DNA of 43,303 nucleotides from Planctomycetota bacterium (GTDB lineage: Bacteria > Planctomycetota > Planctomycetia > Planctomycetales > Planctomycetaceae), in the NCBI GenBank assembly GCA_030836185.1, contig JAURQH010000041.1:1-43303 (forward strand), in the 5' to 3' direction. A model generated the notes under the pieces. The model had not been told where the DNA came from. It did no database searches and saw nothing but the letters and a program-made list of their open reading frames with translations. A program made the translations under genes and the position numbers. Positions 34,006 to 43,213 of the stretch are shown here, piece by piece. The stretch's first letter is position 1; every line of letters starts with the position of its first letter.

Positions 34006-35001
34006 GTGCTTAATACATCGACTCGACTTCGAATAATTCTCGCCTTCCTGATTTTGATTCCGCTTTCCATCATCGGTTGTCAATCGGATGAAGAAGCCGC
34101 TCCCCAAACGACCGCAGACGGTCTCACCAAAGTCACGTTGATGCTTAACTGGTTTCCCGAAGCCGAACATGGTGGGTTTTATGCGGCTCTCAAGCACGGC
34201 TACTACAAAGATGCCGGCCTCGAAGTGGAGATTATTCCCGGCGGTCCGGGCTCTCCCGTACAACAAAAAGTAGCTCTTGGAGACGTGACCTTCGGCGTGA
34301 CGAATGCCGACGATATGTTGTTGGCCCGTGCTCAAGACGCCGATGTGGTGGCGGTGATGGCACCGCTGCAAACTTCTCCGCGCTGTGTGATGGTCCATAA
34401 GTCGTCGGGCATTGAAAACTTTGATCAGCTCAAGAACGTCACGCTGGCGATGAGCGGCGGCAAGGCTTGGGCTCAGTTCCTCAAACAGACATTGCCGCTC
34501 GACGGCGTCGAGTTGCAGGAAGGGGCAGCCGTGGCCAAGTTTCTTGTCGATGAAAACTATGCACAGCAAGCGTACATTTTCAGCGAGCCGTTTGTGGCCG
34601 AGCAAGAAGGTGGCGACCCGGTCAGCCTGCTTGTTTCCGAACTCGGCTTTAATCCCTATACGAGTTTGCTGATTACCAAACAATCTCTCATTGACGAACA
34701 ATCAGAACTGGTTAAGAAAATGGTGACTGCATCGATCAAAGGATGGGACAAGTACCTTGCTGAGCCGGAAGAGACCAACGCCCATATTCATGAGCAAAAT
34801 GAAGAAATGGGGCTCGAAATTCTCGCTTACGGCGTCGAGGCCATGAAGCCACTGTGCATCGTCAAAGAAGAGGACGGCAGTACCGGTCATATGACTGCCG
34901 AGCGGTGGAAGACGTTGCATCAGCAGATGATCGATGTTGAGGCGATTGAGGTGGATGCGGTCGATCCACTGGAAGCGTTTACGACGCAATTCCTGCCATG
35001 A
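34006..35001 (+). CDS. NMT1/THI5-like ABC substrate-binding lipoprotein
   Basis: A 331-residue solute-binding protein of the NMT1/SsuA family. A signal peptide ends in the lipobox SIIGC (Cys 25). VTLMLNWFPEAEHGGFYAAL, YYKDAGLEVEIIPGG, VTFGVTNADDMLLAR and AYIFSEPFVAEQEGGDP are family landmarks; the 'LNWFPE..H.G.Y.A...GYY...GL.V' opening is typical of pyrimidine or thiamine-precursor binders and related substrates. GTG 34006 has AGGA 8 bases upstream. No permease or ATPase is adjacent, so it is an orphan binder. Confidence 0.88.
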   Translation: MLNTSTRLRIILAFLILIPLSIIGCQSDEEAAPQTTADGLTKVTLMLNWFPEAEHGGFYAALKHGYYKDAGLEVEIIPGGPGSPVQQKVALGDVTFGVTNADDMLLARAQDADVVAVMAPLQTSPRCVMVHKSSGIENFDQLKNVTLAMSGGKAWAQFLKQTLPLDGVELQEGAAVAKFLVDENYAQQAYIFSEPFVAEQEGGDPVSLLVSELGFNPYTSLLITKQSLIDEQSELVKKMVTASIKGWDKYLAEPEETNAHIHEQNEEMGLEILAYGVEAMKPLCIVKEEDGSTGHMTAERWKTLHQQMIDVEAIEVDAVDPLEAFTTQFLP

Positions 35002-35091
35002 TTCAAAGAACGTCTAAAAAAACTGACATTGATGTACCAGACATCAGACGGGAAGCTAAAGTCACTTTTCTATCTGGGGTGTTGACCTCTT

Positions 35092-35799
35092 TCAACCATT
35101 CAACCATCCGGTGAATCGGCTGCGTGACATCGGCTTATCCATCCACGAGGTATCTGGCTCTGGTTTTTGAAGTGCCTTTTCGACGGTCAACCAGCCCGAC
35201 CGGAGGGCGTGGTCCGACGTTTTTCCTTTTTGATTCACCCAGCGAAGTTGTTTCTCTCTTTCACAAGCGAGTGCCAAGTCTAGCGTACATCGAACGTCCT
35301 GTGAGACATAATCGAGCACTTCGTCATAGCGGCCATCCTGCCAGAACTGTGGGGCAAGATGGCCTTTTACGGTTTCAGATTTTTCCTTGAGCTTCATCCC
35401 TCGTAAGGCACTGTTGAGCCCAATGGGGAAACCACGTTCACAGAAGACTTGAAACATCATATCAACATGATGTCTTGCAAGATTTTTGCATTCTTTGACC
35501 AGTCCCGATTCTTCCGCGAGAACATCGAAATCGAATCCCAAGCCGTTCCACGTCAGGATGTGATATCCATTTTCGACCACTGCGCTCAAAAACTGGATCA
35601 GTTCTGCAAGCTCTTCACGATTCATCTGTGGAGTCGGGGAACCATCACCATTTTTACCAAACCACAATTTGAGTTCATCGTCTGCTGAGAGAGTTGCTGC
35701 ACAGCAAATTCCCAGAGGTCTATGTTCGAGCAAATTGCCAACTTGCTCAGGGAGAACTTTGGCTGTTTCAATGTCGAATGAGAGATATTTTCGAGCCAT
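35092..35799 (-). CDS. DEDD-type 3'-5' exonuclease-like protein
   Basis: A 235-residue ribonuclease H-like protein of the DEDD exonuclease superfamily. The three metal motifs are visible: FDIET at the start, LTWNGLGFDFDVL in the middle, and YVSQDVRCTLDL near the end, the Y-x-x-x-D pattern of the DEDDy subgroup. It probably degrades DNA or RNA from the 3' end. A long loop contains HHVDMMFQVFC. ATG 35799 starts a natural first strand; a GTG at 35811 would add four residues. Substrate not known. Confidence 0.8.
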   Translation of the reverse strand: MARKYLSFDIETAKVLPEQVGNLLEHRPLGICCAATLSADDELKLWFGKNGDGSPTPQMNREELAELIQFLSAVVENGYHILTWNGLGFDFDVLAEESGLVKECKNLARHHVDMMFQVFCERGFPIGLNSALRGMKLKEKSETVKGHLAPQFWQDGRYDEVLDYVSQDVRCTLDLALACEREKQLRWVNQKGKTSDHALRSGWLTVEKALQKPEPDTSWMDKPMSRSRFTGWLNG

Positions 35800-35906
35800 T
35801 TGTTGAATCACTTTTTATCAATTATGTGCGTTTGTCATTCTCTATCAGAATCAACAAAATGAGGTGGCTGTAGCGAGTGAAACGAAGCGTAACCCGCTTC
35901 CTACCA

Positions 35907-37298
35907 CTACTCTCCCAGCACCAACGGAACCGCTTTTTGGATCATCCCGGCGGGACGTTGAAGTTCGCCGGATTGATCTTTGTCGCCGTAATTCCGGCGG
36001 GCTTGTTCCGCGTAAGTTAAGAGCAATTTCACAACTTCGGGATGATCTTTCGCGACATCGTTTGATTCTGCAATGTCGTCTTCCAGATGGTAGAGTTTCA
36101 TAGGAACTTGTTGTGCGGGTTTCTTTCTGGGTTTCACCGTTTTGGCCAAATGCAATTTCCACGGGCCAGATCGAACAGCTTGCAACGTGTCGCGAAAGTA
36201 ATAGTAATACGCTTCATGCGGCGACTTCTTCGAGTCTCCCAACCACACATCGGCGATGGAACGACCATCTATATGAGTTTGAGCCGGTGCGTCTGCTGAC
36301 GAGAGTTCTGCAAATGTCGGCAACAAATCGATGGTCGAGGCGACTTGATCAAACTCCGACCCGGCTGCGATGTGTCCTGGCCAGCGAACAACACAAGGCA
36401 CTCGCATGCCTCCTTCCATCGTGCTGCCTTTGAAGCCTGAGAGTGGTTTGTTCGTCCCTCCCCAACGACTGGCGGCACCGTTGTCGGAGGTGAATAAGAC
36501 CAGCGTTTTCTCATCGAGATCGAGTTTTGCGAGTGTCTTCAAGATCTCACCGGTCGACCAATCGATCTCTTCCACACAGTCACCGTAACCGCCGTTGGCA
36601 CTTTTTCCGGCGAAGGCTTTACTAGAATGAACGGGGTTATGGGGCATGGTGTGAGGGAGATAGATGAAGAAGGGTTGGTCTTTGTTCTCAGTGATGAAGT
36701 TGACCGCCTGTTCGGTGTATCGCTGGGTGATTGTGTTTTGGTTGACGGGCGCTTCGACGACAGTCTTATCGACCAATAAAGGTAATGGAGGATTCTGTTT
36801 TCGTTGTTGTGATCCCATGTCATTGCTGTAGGGAATTCCGAAGTATTGATCGAATCCTTGTTCGGTGGGCAGAAACTCTTTTTGATCACCCAAATGCCAT
36901 TTGCCAATACAGGCCGTCGCATAGCCTTTTGTTTTTAAGACTTCCGCGACGGTGGTTTCTTTGGGATTCAAACCTTTGCGTGCCAGTGGGAACAAGACCC
37001 ATTCTCCGCGAGCCGATTCATGCATGTTGACACGCCGAGGGTAACAACCAGTCATCAAGCTTGAGCGTGAAGGCGTACAAACACCACAAGTCGAATAAAA
37101 ACTGGTCAGCTTCATGCCTTCGGCAGCCAAGCGATCAATGTTAGGTGTGCGATGTTTTTCCGATCCGAAACAACCAATGTCACCATAACCGAGATCATCA
37201 CAGAAAATGAGGATGATATTGGGTGGTGCAGCCAAGAGCTTGGACGAAAAAGTGAGAAATATCAGACCAGTCAACAGCAGTGCGAGACGCGGTCGCAT
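35907..37298 (-). CDS. Exported arylsulfatase
   Basis: A type I sulfatase of 463 residues with a signal peptide. PNIILIFCDDLGYGD gives the metal-binding Asp pair, CTPSR (Cys 74) the formylglycine, and ACIGKWHLGD, PHNPVH and LVLFTSDNGAASRWGG the remaining active-site residues. Of the three sulfatases here it is the most canonical. GAGGAA about 7 bases upstream supports ATG 37298. The natural substrate is unknown; planctomycete sulfatases mostly act on sulfated polysaccharides. It is followed by nothing on its strand before the exonuclease gene. Confidence 0.93.
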   Translation of the reverse strand: MRPRLALLLTGLIFLTFSSKLLAAPPNIILIFCDDLGYGDIGCFGSEKHRTPNIDRLAAEGMKLTSFYSTCGVCTPSRSSLMTGCYPRRVNMHESARGEWVLFPLARKGLNPKETTVAEVLKTKGYATACIGKWHLGDQKEFLPTEQGFDQYFGIPYSNDMGSQQRKQNPPLPLLVDKTVVEAPVNQNTITQRYTEQAVNFITENKDQPFFIYLPHTMPHNPVHSSKAFAGKSANGGYGDCVEEIDWSTGEILKTLAKLDLDEKTLVLFTSDNGAASRWGGTNKPLSGFKGSTMEGGMRVPCVVRWPGHIAAGSEFDQVASTIDLLPTFAELSSADAPAQTHIDGRSIADVWLGDSKKSPHEAYYYYFRDTLQAVRSGPWKLHLAKTVKPRKKPAQQVPMKLYHLEDDIAESNDVAKDHPEVVKLLLTYAEQARRNYGDKDQSGELQRPAGMIQKAVPLVLGE

Positions 37299-37326
37299 AT
37301 CATGTTCCTCGTGAAAAAAGGGGGTC

Positions 37327-37842
37327 CTAAGTCTCTAAAAATTCAATCACTGCTTGCAACAACAATTCGACGGCTGCCCGTTGTCGATGAATTCGCAGAG
37401 TGATGCCGACTTCGGCTTGATTGTCGGGGATCGCAGCCGGTAATTCAACAAGTTTTGTCAGTCGTCGATGATCGCGAGAGATGATGGTAATCCAGGCGGT
37501 GCCATCCGTTTCGGGAGAGGCATCGGGGCCGAGATCTCCCGTAATCGAGGCGGCAATTGTCGCATGCGAGGTCAGATCGAGCACGCCTTCGGCCATCGCG
37601 ATGGCCACTTTTTGGCTGACATAACCATGTTGATCGATCAAGGCGGGAGCAATGTTGAGCCACGCCACTTTGGTCGGTATTTGATACACAACCGCCGAGC
37701 CACAAAGGTGTTGTGAAATCCCCGGCACGCTCGCCAAAGTTGCCGCAGCGAGTCCTGCCGTGCAACTTTCGGCAAAAACCAGTTGCTCTCCCGACTGCTG
37801 AAGGAGTGTGGCGAGCGACTGTGGAGTGTTTGAGTGCGTCAT
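37327..37842 (-). CDS. pncC: CinA-type amidohydrolase domain (PncC-like)
   Basis: A stand-alone C-terminal CinA domain, 171 residues, which in E. coli hydrolyses nicotinamide mononucleotide to nicotinate mononucleotide. FAESCTAGLAAATLASVPG and GSAVVYQIPTK, then VSQKVAIAMAEGVL are family landmarks. The usual 'GIAGPGG' loop reads SITGDLGPDAS here, a departure that may alter activity. ATG 37842 is chosen as it fits the family start; an ATG at 37890 would add 16 residues. It lies just upstream of the arylsulfatase gene on the same strand (28-base gap). Confidence 0.85.
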   Translation of the reverse strand: MTHSNTPQSLATLLQQSGEQLVFAESCTAGLAAATLASVPGISQHLCGSAVVYQIPTKVAWLNIAPALIDQHGYVSQKVAIAMAEGVLDLTSHATIAASITGDLGPDASPETDGTAWITIISRDHRRLTKLVELPAAIPDNQAEVGITLRIHRQRAAVELLLQAVIEFLET

Positions 37843-38021
37843 TGGTCTGCTTGATTGATCCTGATTATCGATAGAGAAGTCGTGTCTCATCGCAGCATAT
37901 CAGGAATGGTGCTGTTTTTTCTGACTTTATCCTGTAGTTTTTCGTATCATTGATACCTTACCATTCATCAACTGGCTGCAATTCTGGCAGGATGTCGTTT
38001 CAATTCGACGAGGTTTTCATC

Positions 38022-38927
38022 ATGTCGCTCACTCCCTTTCGTTCGCCTTTCGTTGCCTGCTTAATCTGTCTGCTCTTCCTGGCGACTTCGCACGTTGTTT
38101 CCGTTCAAACTCTCTTCGGGCAGTCTGCCGTTCAAGAAGCACCTAAGAAGAAGGATGAAGAGGCGAAAGAGAAGAAGACAGACGAGAGTACGAAGGAAGA
38201 AGACGAGAAATCAAAACCCAAAGTTCGTAAAGAGTCTCCCGAAGAACGGCAACGGCGTATTCGCGAGCGTGCGCAGAATAACATGGGATCAGTGACGAAC
38301 CTGATTGGGATCCCGCAGATTCAGAAAGAACTCGGGCTCAACGATGATCAACGCAAACAGATTGCCGATGAAGTGAAGTCAATGCAGATTTACTTGCGTC
38401 AGCAGTTTATGGAAGTTCGCAAATTACCTCGCTCGGAGCAGCCAGCCAGAATCCGAGAATTAAAAGTTGCCACGTCTCCATTCGTCAGTGAACGACAAGC
38501 TATAATTCTTGAAGTGCTCACACCGTCCCAAAGAAATCGACTCACGGGAATATCGATGCAGTACCGGGGAGTCGAATCTCTTTTGGATGATCAAATTGCC
38601 GATCTGTTGGAACTTTCCAAAGAGCAGCGTGCCGAAATTTTGAAAATTGCCGAGGAACTTGATGTCACCTTAGCTGCCGAACGTCAAGCAATGATGAGTC
38701 AGCAGTTTGAAGAGCGTCAAAAAGGGCGAAAGGGATTTCTGCAGAAAATGCAGCGTCTTCGTAAGGAGGCCGAGGGCGAAATGCTTGCCGTGTTGACCGA
38801 AGAACAACACAAAAAATTTGAGCAGCTTCAGGGAGAGAAATTCCGGGTTCGTCGTCCGAAAGGTCCAACATTGATTCAATCTCCTAAATCGGATCCCAAT
38901 CCGCAGTCGCTCAAAAAACTCGATTGA
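38022..38927 (+). CDS. Exported helical protein with LTXXQ-like repeats
   Basis: The 301-residue product has a signal peptide ([20 protein letters not shown]), then a highly charged Lys/Glu stretch and a helical body with repeated 'L(T/S)..Q' motifs: [36 protein letters not shown] and [12 protein letters not shown]. This is the pattern of Spy/CpxP-like periplasmic proteins. The role here, perhaps chaperone or stress sensing, is inferred from that resemblance only. ATG 38022 is preferred, with GAGG about 9 bases before it; a longer frame starts at 37950. Confidence 0.75.
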   Translation: MSLTPFRSPFVACLICLLFLATSHVVSVQTLFGQSAVQEAPKKKDEEAKEKKTDESTKEEDEKSKPKVRKESPEERQRRIRERAQNNMGSVTNLIGIPQIQKELGLNDDQRKQIADEVKSMQIYLRQQFMEVRKLPRSEQPARIRELKVATSPFVSERQAIILEVLTPSQRNRLTGISMQYRGVESLLDDQIADLLELSKEQRAEILKIAEELDVTLAAERQAMMSQQFEERQKGRKGFLQKMQRLRKEAEGEMLAVLTEEQHKKFEQLQGEKFRVRRPKGPTLIQSPKSDPNPQSLKKLD

Positions 38928-39022
38928 ATCAGTTCTCCCGTCTGGAAGACTCCCTCGCTTCTCTGGTAGCCGTTAGGATAGAACGACCTCTTTGGTCTTA
39001 TTCTTCTAACTTGGCTGCTGTC

Positions 39023-39922
39023 ATGACTGATTCCTTACCTGCTCCCGGCACCCCTCCCGTCTCTGAAATAAATCAGGCGGCGTTTCAAAATTTTTGCGAA
39101 GTGGTCGCCAAGTTACGTTCGCCGGAAGGTTGTCCATGGGATCGTAAACAGACACTTGAAACCATAAAGCCACACACACTCGAAGAAACTTACGAATTGC
39201 TGGAAGCCATCGATTCGGGCAACGACGCGCACATTGTTGAAGAGTTGGGCGACGTTCTGTTACAAGTCGTGCTCGATGCTCAAATTGGCGCGGATGAAGG
39301 TCGTTTTGAAATTGTGGAAGTCATTGAAGGAATCACGTCCAAAATGATTCGCAGGCATCCACACGTGTTTGGAGACGCCATCGCCAAAACCACAGACGAT
39401 GTTCGTCGAAACTGGGACGCCGCCAAAAATGCTGAAGCCGAGAAGAAGGATCGTCAATCTCTTCTCGATGGCTTACCATCCGCACTCCCGCAATTGGCGC
39501 GTGCCGCCAGGCTGACCTCCAAGGCGGCTCGTGTCGGTTATGATTTTCCACAACGTGAAATGCTATTCGCCAAACTACAGGAAGAACTTTCGGAACTCGC
39601 TGAGGAGTTGTTCCCGAACGGAGAGATCCCCAATGTTCCCGCAGATGTTGATGCCGAGATTGTCCCCGATGAGCCGATTGACGATGCCGCGTTGAAGTCG
39701 CGAATCGAGAGCGAACTTGGGGATGTGTTATTGGTGGTTGCAAATATCGCCCGGCGTTGGGGTATCAACCCGGAAGAAGCGTTGCGGCAAAGTAATGAAA
39801 AGTTCGAACGTCGCTTTCGCTACATCGAAGAACGTGTCCGCGAACAGGGCCAGACAATGACCGACGTATCACTCGTCGAGATGGAGACGCATTATCAGGA
39901 AGGAAAATCAAGAGAGGATTGA
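39023..39922 (+). CDS. mazG: MazG nucleoside triphosphate pyrophosphohydrolase
   Basis: A 299-residue two-domain MazG that hydrolyses NTPs to NMP and pyrophosphate. GCPWDRKQT (36-44) and the metal motif [13 protein letters not shown] then [11 protein letters not shown] in the first domain, and [12 protein letters not shown] with [11 protein letters not shown] in the second, are diagnostic. The hallmark [10 protein letters not shown] precedes the linker. ATG 39023 is used; an upstream TTG (38924) would begin inside the preceding gene's stop and add a non-conserved tail. The second domain is longer than E. coli's because of an acidic insert around residues 200-220. Confidence 0.92.
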   Translation: MTDSLPAPGTPPVSEINQAAFQNFCEVVAKLRSPEGCPWDRKQTLETIKPHTLEETYELLEAIDSGNDAHIVEELGDVLLQVVLDAQIGADEGRFEIVEVIEGITSKMIRRHPHVFGDAIAKTTDDVRRNWDAAKNAEAEKKDRQSLLDGLPSALPQLARAARLTSKAARVGYDFPQREMLFAKLQEELSELAEELFPNGEIPNVPADVDAEIVPDEPIDDAALKSRIESELGDVLLVVANIARRWGINPEEALRQSNEKFERRFRYIEERVREQGQTMTDVSLVEMETHYQEGKSRED

Positions 39923-40034
39923 TAGGGCTGTTTTTTGTGGATGACATCATTCACTGCTTGACCTGATGGTGGCATTGGAGTGAAGATAGAGGCGTCGCAA
40001 TCTCAACACTTCACACACCGAGAAAGTCGCTCGA

Positions 40035-41228
40035 ATGCCACCACTCAACCATAAATGCCTTCTTCTGCTGACATCCATTGCCGCAACCATGATGTGTGAT
40101 GTCTCTTTCGCACAACGTAATTCATGCGGCTCACAATCCGTGAGCCTTAATGTTCCCAAATTCGATCAAGTTGCTGAAGTTCTGGAAAAAGAACGTGCCG
40201 CGGGACGCATCAGCGGAGCAGTCACTTTGGTGGCAAAAGATGGTATTGTCCTTGATGTGACCAGCATTGGGATGGCCGATCTCGAAGCCGAGCGTAAGAT
40301 GACGGATGAGTCTTTGTTTTGCATTGCGTCGATGACCAAACCCGTTACGGCAACTGCCTTAATGCTGTTGGTCGAAGAAGGGAAAGTCTCCGTTGATGAT
40401 CATGTTTCAAAATACATTCCCGAGTTCGCACAAATGAAACTTAAGTCGGGAGAAGCGACTGAACCAGTCACCATTCGTCATTGCCTCACTCATACCGCCG
40501 GCCTTCATGGCGACCAGAAAGTCGAGGGCTCTTTGGAAGAACACATGCAAGTTCTTGTGAAACGAGGACTCGCATTTTCTCCCGGCACAAAGTGGCAATA
40601 CAGTCCGGGATTGAATGTATGTGGTCGAATTATTGAAGTCGTCTCGGGAAAGCCTTACCACAAGTTTTTGAAAGAACGATTGTTCCGTCCGCTCAAAATG
40701 GCCAATACGACATTCTTTCCCACCAAGGCACAGCAGCAACGCATTGCACAGGTCTATCAGCCGGGCGACGAAGCAGGAACATTGAAGCTAGCCGGACATT
40801 GGTTGACTGATTTTTCCGATGCGCGGGTCGCCAATCCATCGGGTGGTCTCGTTTCTTCGGTAGCCGATATGGCCAAGTTCTATCAATTTATTCTGAATGG
40901 AGCGACTATCGGTAATCTTCAGTACCTGTCCGAAAAGAGTGTCCGCGAGATGACCACAATCCAGACCGGCGATCTGGTGACAGGTTTTACACCCGGCAAC
41001 GGTTGGGGGCTTGGTTGGTGTGTTGTTCGCGAGCCTCAAGGCATCACGGCAGATAACTCTGCGGGGACATACGGACACGGCGGTTTGTTCGGCACACAAG
41101 GTTGGGTTGATCCTGAACGGCAAATGATTTTTGTCTTAATGATTCAGCGATCAAATTTCGGTAACAGCGATGGTTCGGATTTACGACGTGACTTTCAAAA
41201 AGCCGCCGTTGATGCGATCAAAGAGTAG
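40035..41228 (+). CDS. Beta-lactamase-family serine hydrolase, exported
   Basis: A 397-residue penicillin-binding-fold hydrolase (class C beta-lactamase family). A signal peptide (MPPLNHKCLLLLTSIAATMM) precedes the domain. The catalytic SxxK is SMTK (Ser 99, Lys 102), the Tyr of the second motif is Tyr 189 in QYSPGLN, and the third motif region is YGHGGLFGTQGW, where HGG replaces the KTG of true lactamases. This pattern is typical of esterases or D-amino-acid peptidases rather than resistance enzymes. Probable envelope location. Substrate unknown. Confidence 0.88.
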   Translation: MPPLNHKCLLLLTSIAATMMCDVSFAQRNSCGSQSVSLNVPKFDQVAEVLEKERAAGRISGAVTLVAKDGIVLDVTSIGMADLEAERKMTDESLFCIASMTKPVTATALMLLVEEGKVSVDDHVSKYIPEFAQMKLKSGEATEPVTIRHCLTHTAGLHGDQKVEGSLEEHMQVLVKRGLAFSPGTKWQYSPGLNVCGRIIEVVSGKPYHKFLKERLFRPLKMANTTFFPTKAQQQRIAQVYQPGDEAGTLKLAGHWLTDFSDARVANPSGGLVSSVADMAKFYQFILNGATIGNLQYLSEKSVREMTTIQTGDLVTGFTPGNGWGLGWCVVREPQGITADNSAGTYGHGGLFGTQGWVDPERQMIFVLMIQRSNFGNSDGSDLRRDFQKAAVDAIKE

Positions 41229-41289
41229 AATATCTCCGGTAACATGTCGTCGTTACGCCAGTCCCCACTTCTCGCACTCTCAGTAAAAG

Positions 41290-42678
41290 ATGATCTCAAT
41301 GACTATTCGTGCGATGCTGTTCGCTGTCTTATCACTTGTCGGGATATTTCATTCGGTCTCCGCTGCCGAAAAACCGAATATCATTCTGATCATGGCCGAT
41401 GATTTGGGAATGGAGGGTCTGGGGTGTTACGGCGGAAAATCGTACAAAACGCCCCATCTCGACAAACTGGCTGAACAGGGTTTACGATTCACTCACGCTT
41501 ATTCGCAACCACTTTGCACGCCGACCCGCGTGCAATTCATGACCGGCAAATACAATCAGCGCAACTGGCAAGCGTTCGGGATCTTACCGAAAGGTGAAAA
41601 GACCTTTGGCCATCTCATGAGCGAACGGGATTACAAAACTTTGATCGCCGGTAAGTGGCAACTCACCTCTTACGATCCCCCCGATTTTCCGGGAGCCGAA
41701 AAACGTCGAGGCACGGGGACGCACCCCAAAGATGCGGGGTTCGACGAGTATATGCTGTTTCATTCCGAAGAGACGGAAGACAAAGGTTCGCGATATGCGA
41801 ACCCGACATTTATGAGAAATGGTACTTTGAACAAAGAACTGACCGGCAAATATGGCGAAGATTTGACCGTCGACTACATTCTTGATTTCATGAAACGCAA
41901 ACAGGACGAACCTATGTTTGTCTATTACCCCATGGCATTACCTCACTGGCCCATGGTGCCGACACCCATTTCGAAAGTGTGGTCCGATCCGTCAAGAAGG
42001 CTCGAAGAAAGTACCGAATATTTCCCCGACATGGTGGAGTACATGGATCAATTGGTCGGTCGAATTGTGGAAGGAGTCGACAAATTGGGACTCCGTAAAA
42101 AAACGCTGATTATCTTCTATTCCGACAATGGGACGGATCTGCGCATCACCTCCCAATTCAAAAATAGATCGGTCAAAGGCGGGAAAGGGCAACCCACACA
42201 AACCGGTATTCGTGTCCCCTTGATTGTCAATTGGCCCGGACAAATTCAATCAGGGATCTGTCGGGATTTGATCGATGCCTCCGATTTCTTTCCGACACTG
42301 GCAGACCTTTCGGGAGAGCAGCTTTCCCAAGATTGGTTCACAGACGGAGTCAGTTTTGCCCCACAATTAGTTGGCGAAAGAGGAACACCCCGTGACTCGG
42401 CATTCTTCTGGTACGACCCCCGACCTGGTTGGGATAAGGATCAGTTCCAACGGGATATCTTTGCTCTCGACAAACAATATAAACTCTTTGCCGACGGACG
42501 GTTGTTCAACATTCGGGGAACCGGATTTCGCGAGAAGCTAATCGATCCACAACAGGCCACTGCCGAGACCAAAGCCGCCCGCATCAAGTTGCAAGCCGTG
42601 ATTGAAAAGATGATGCAACCACCACTCTCTCATGCCGCAACGCATGAAGTGGACGCCTTCGGCAAGCCCGTAAATTGA
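41290..42678 (+). CDS. Exported sulfatase with CTPTR motif
   Basis: A sulfatase-family protein of 462 residues with a signal peptide (MISMTIRAMLFAVLSLVGIF). KPNIILIMADDLGMEG has the Asp pair, and CTPTR (Cys 76) stands at the formylglycine site, with Thr in place of the usual Ser of CxPSR. KWQLTSYD, ALPHWPMVPT and IIFYSDNGTDLR hold further residues. Since Cys and Arg are kept, activation by formylglycine-generating enzyme is likely but should be tested. Substrate unknown. It follows the beta-lactamase-fold gene with 61 bases between, possibly co-transcribed. Confidence 0.9.
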   Translation: MISMTIRAMLFAVLSLVGIFHSVSAAEKPNIILIMADDLGMEGLGCYGGKSYKTPHLDKLAEQGLRFTHAYSQPLCTPTRVQFMTGKYNQRNWQAFGILPKGEKTFGHLMSERDYKTLIAGKWQLTSYDPPDFPGAEKRRGTGTHPKDAGFDEYMLFHSEETEDKGSRYANPTFMRNGTLNKELTGKYGEDLTVDYILDFMKRKQDEPMFVYYPMALPHWPMVPTPISKVWSDPSRRLEESTEYFPDMVEYMDQLVGRIVEGVDKLGLRKKTLIIFYSDNGTDLRITSQFKNRSVKGGKGQPTQTGIRVPLIVNWPGQIQSGICRDLIDASDFFPTLADLSGEQLSQDWFTDGVSFAPQLVGERGTPRDSAFFWYDPRPGWDKDQFQRDIFALDKQYKLFADGRLFNIRGTGFREKLIDPQQATAETKAARIKLQAVIEKMMQPPLSHAATHEVDAFGKPVN

Positions 42679-42965
42679 GTGAGCACTCACTCATATCTTG
42701 CAGAACTTTCTCAATCGCCGCGGTGGTTTCTGCCGAGGGTCGGAAGTTTCCCGGTCGGTGTCCTTGAGAGATTTCTAACGGCGTTCGCTTGAATCGATTC
42801 TGGCGATTCCAAACCTCAAGGTCGGCACCATGATCGGCAAGAAACTGGACCAGTTTCGTCCAGCTTTTGTAAGCCGCCCCGTGCATTGCGGTCATTTTTC
42901 GATTCTCGATGGTATTGATGTTGACCACATTCGAACAGCATTTGTATCACTGGCGGATAATTCGA
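42584..42965 (-). pseudogene. Frameshifted remnant of an ankyrin-repeat protein
   Basis: One frame reads NRKMTAMHGAAYKSWTKLV, then QFLADHGADLEVW and RTPLEISQGHRPGNFRPS, the C-terminal ankyrin repeat of a family common in planctomycetes. Just upstream, in another frame, VIQMLFECG supplies the preceding half repeat, with the break near 42924. An in-frame stop lies at 42966-42968, so nothing more of the gene remains to the right. The 3' end now runs into the sulfatase gene, past the expected end near EKVLQDMSE. Alternatively the piece could be a displaced fragment. Confidence 0.65.
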
Positions 42966-43042
42966 TCAGTGCCACTCGATTTTGGAACGCGGAAAACTGA
43001 CAGCCGATGACTGTCCTTCACGCACCATTCGACATCGCTCAT

Positions 43043-43062
43043 GCCGACAGAGGACTGTCGGC
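43043..43062. repeat. Perfect hairpin GCCGACAG-AGGA-CTGTCGGC
   Basis: Eight-base perfect inverted repeat with a four-base loop, followed by CTACAACAAC. It is not followed by a T-run. The 'GCCGACAGAGGACTGTCGGC' palindrome is a plausible dispersed repeat of planctomycete intergenic DNA. Confidence 0.55.
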
Positions 43063-43091
43063 CTACAACAACGCTTTCACTTGCTCTCTTT

Positions 43092-43213
43092 GATCTGTGT
43101 GATCCGCGTCATCTGCGGTGAAATCCTCCGTGGATAAGTTTCGGGAACTTCCGTTTCTCAATGCGCCCGCCGCCACCCTTTTTTATTCGCTTGATTCGAG
43201 TCATTCGTGGTGA
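43092..43213. repeat. Two degenerate nine-base periodic repeat stretches
   Basis: First stretch, 43092-43121: GATCTGTGT, GATCCGCGT, CATCTGCGG, TGA. Second stretch, 43185-43213: ATTCGCTTG, ATTCGAGTC, ATTCGTGGT, GA. Both show a nine-base period and end GGTGA. They match a known kind of low-complexity intergenic sequence ('ATTCGTGTCATTCGTGGT'). Confidence 0.5.

Noticed and set aside
40035-41228. Antibiotic-resistance beta-lactamase
   Set aside because: The third motif is HGG rather than KTG and the context is metabolic, so an esterase or peptidase is more likely.
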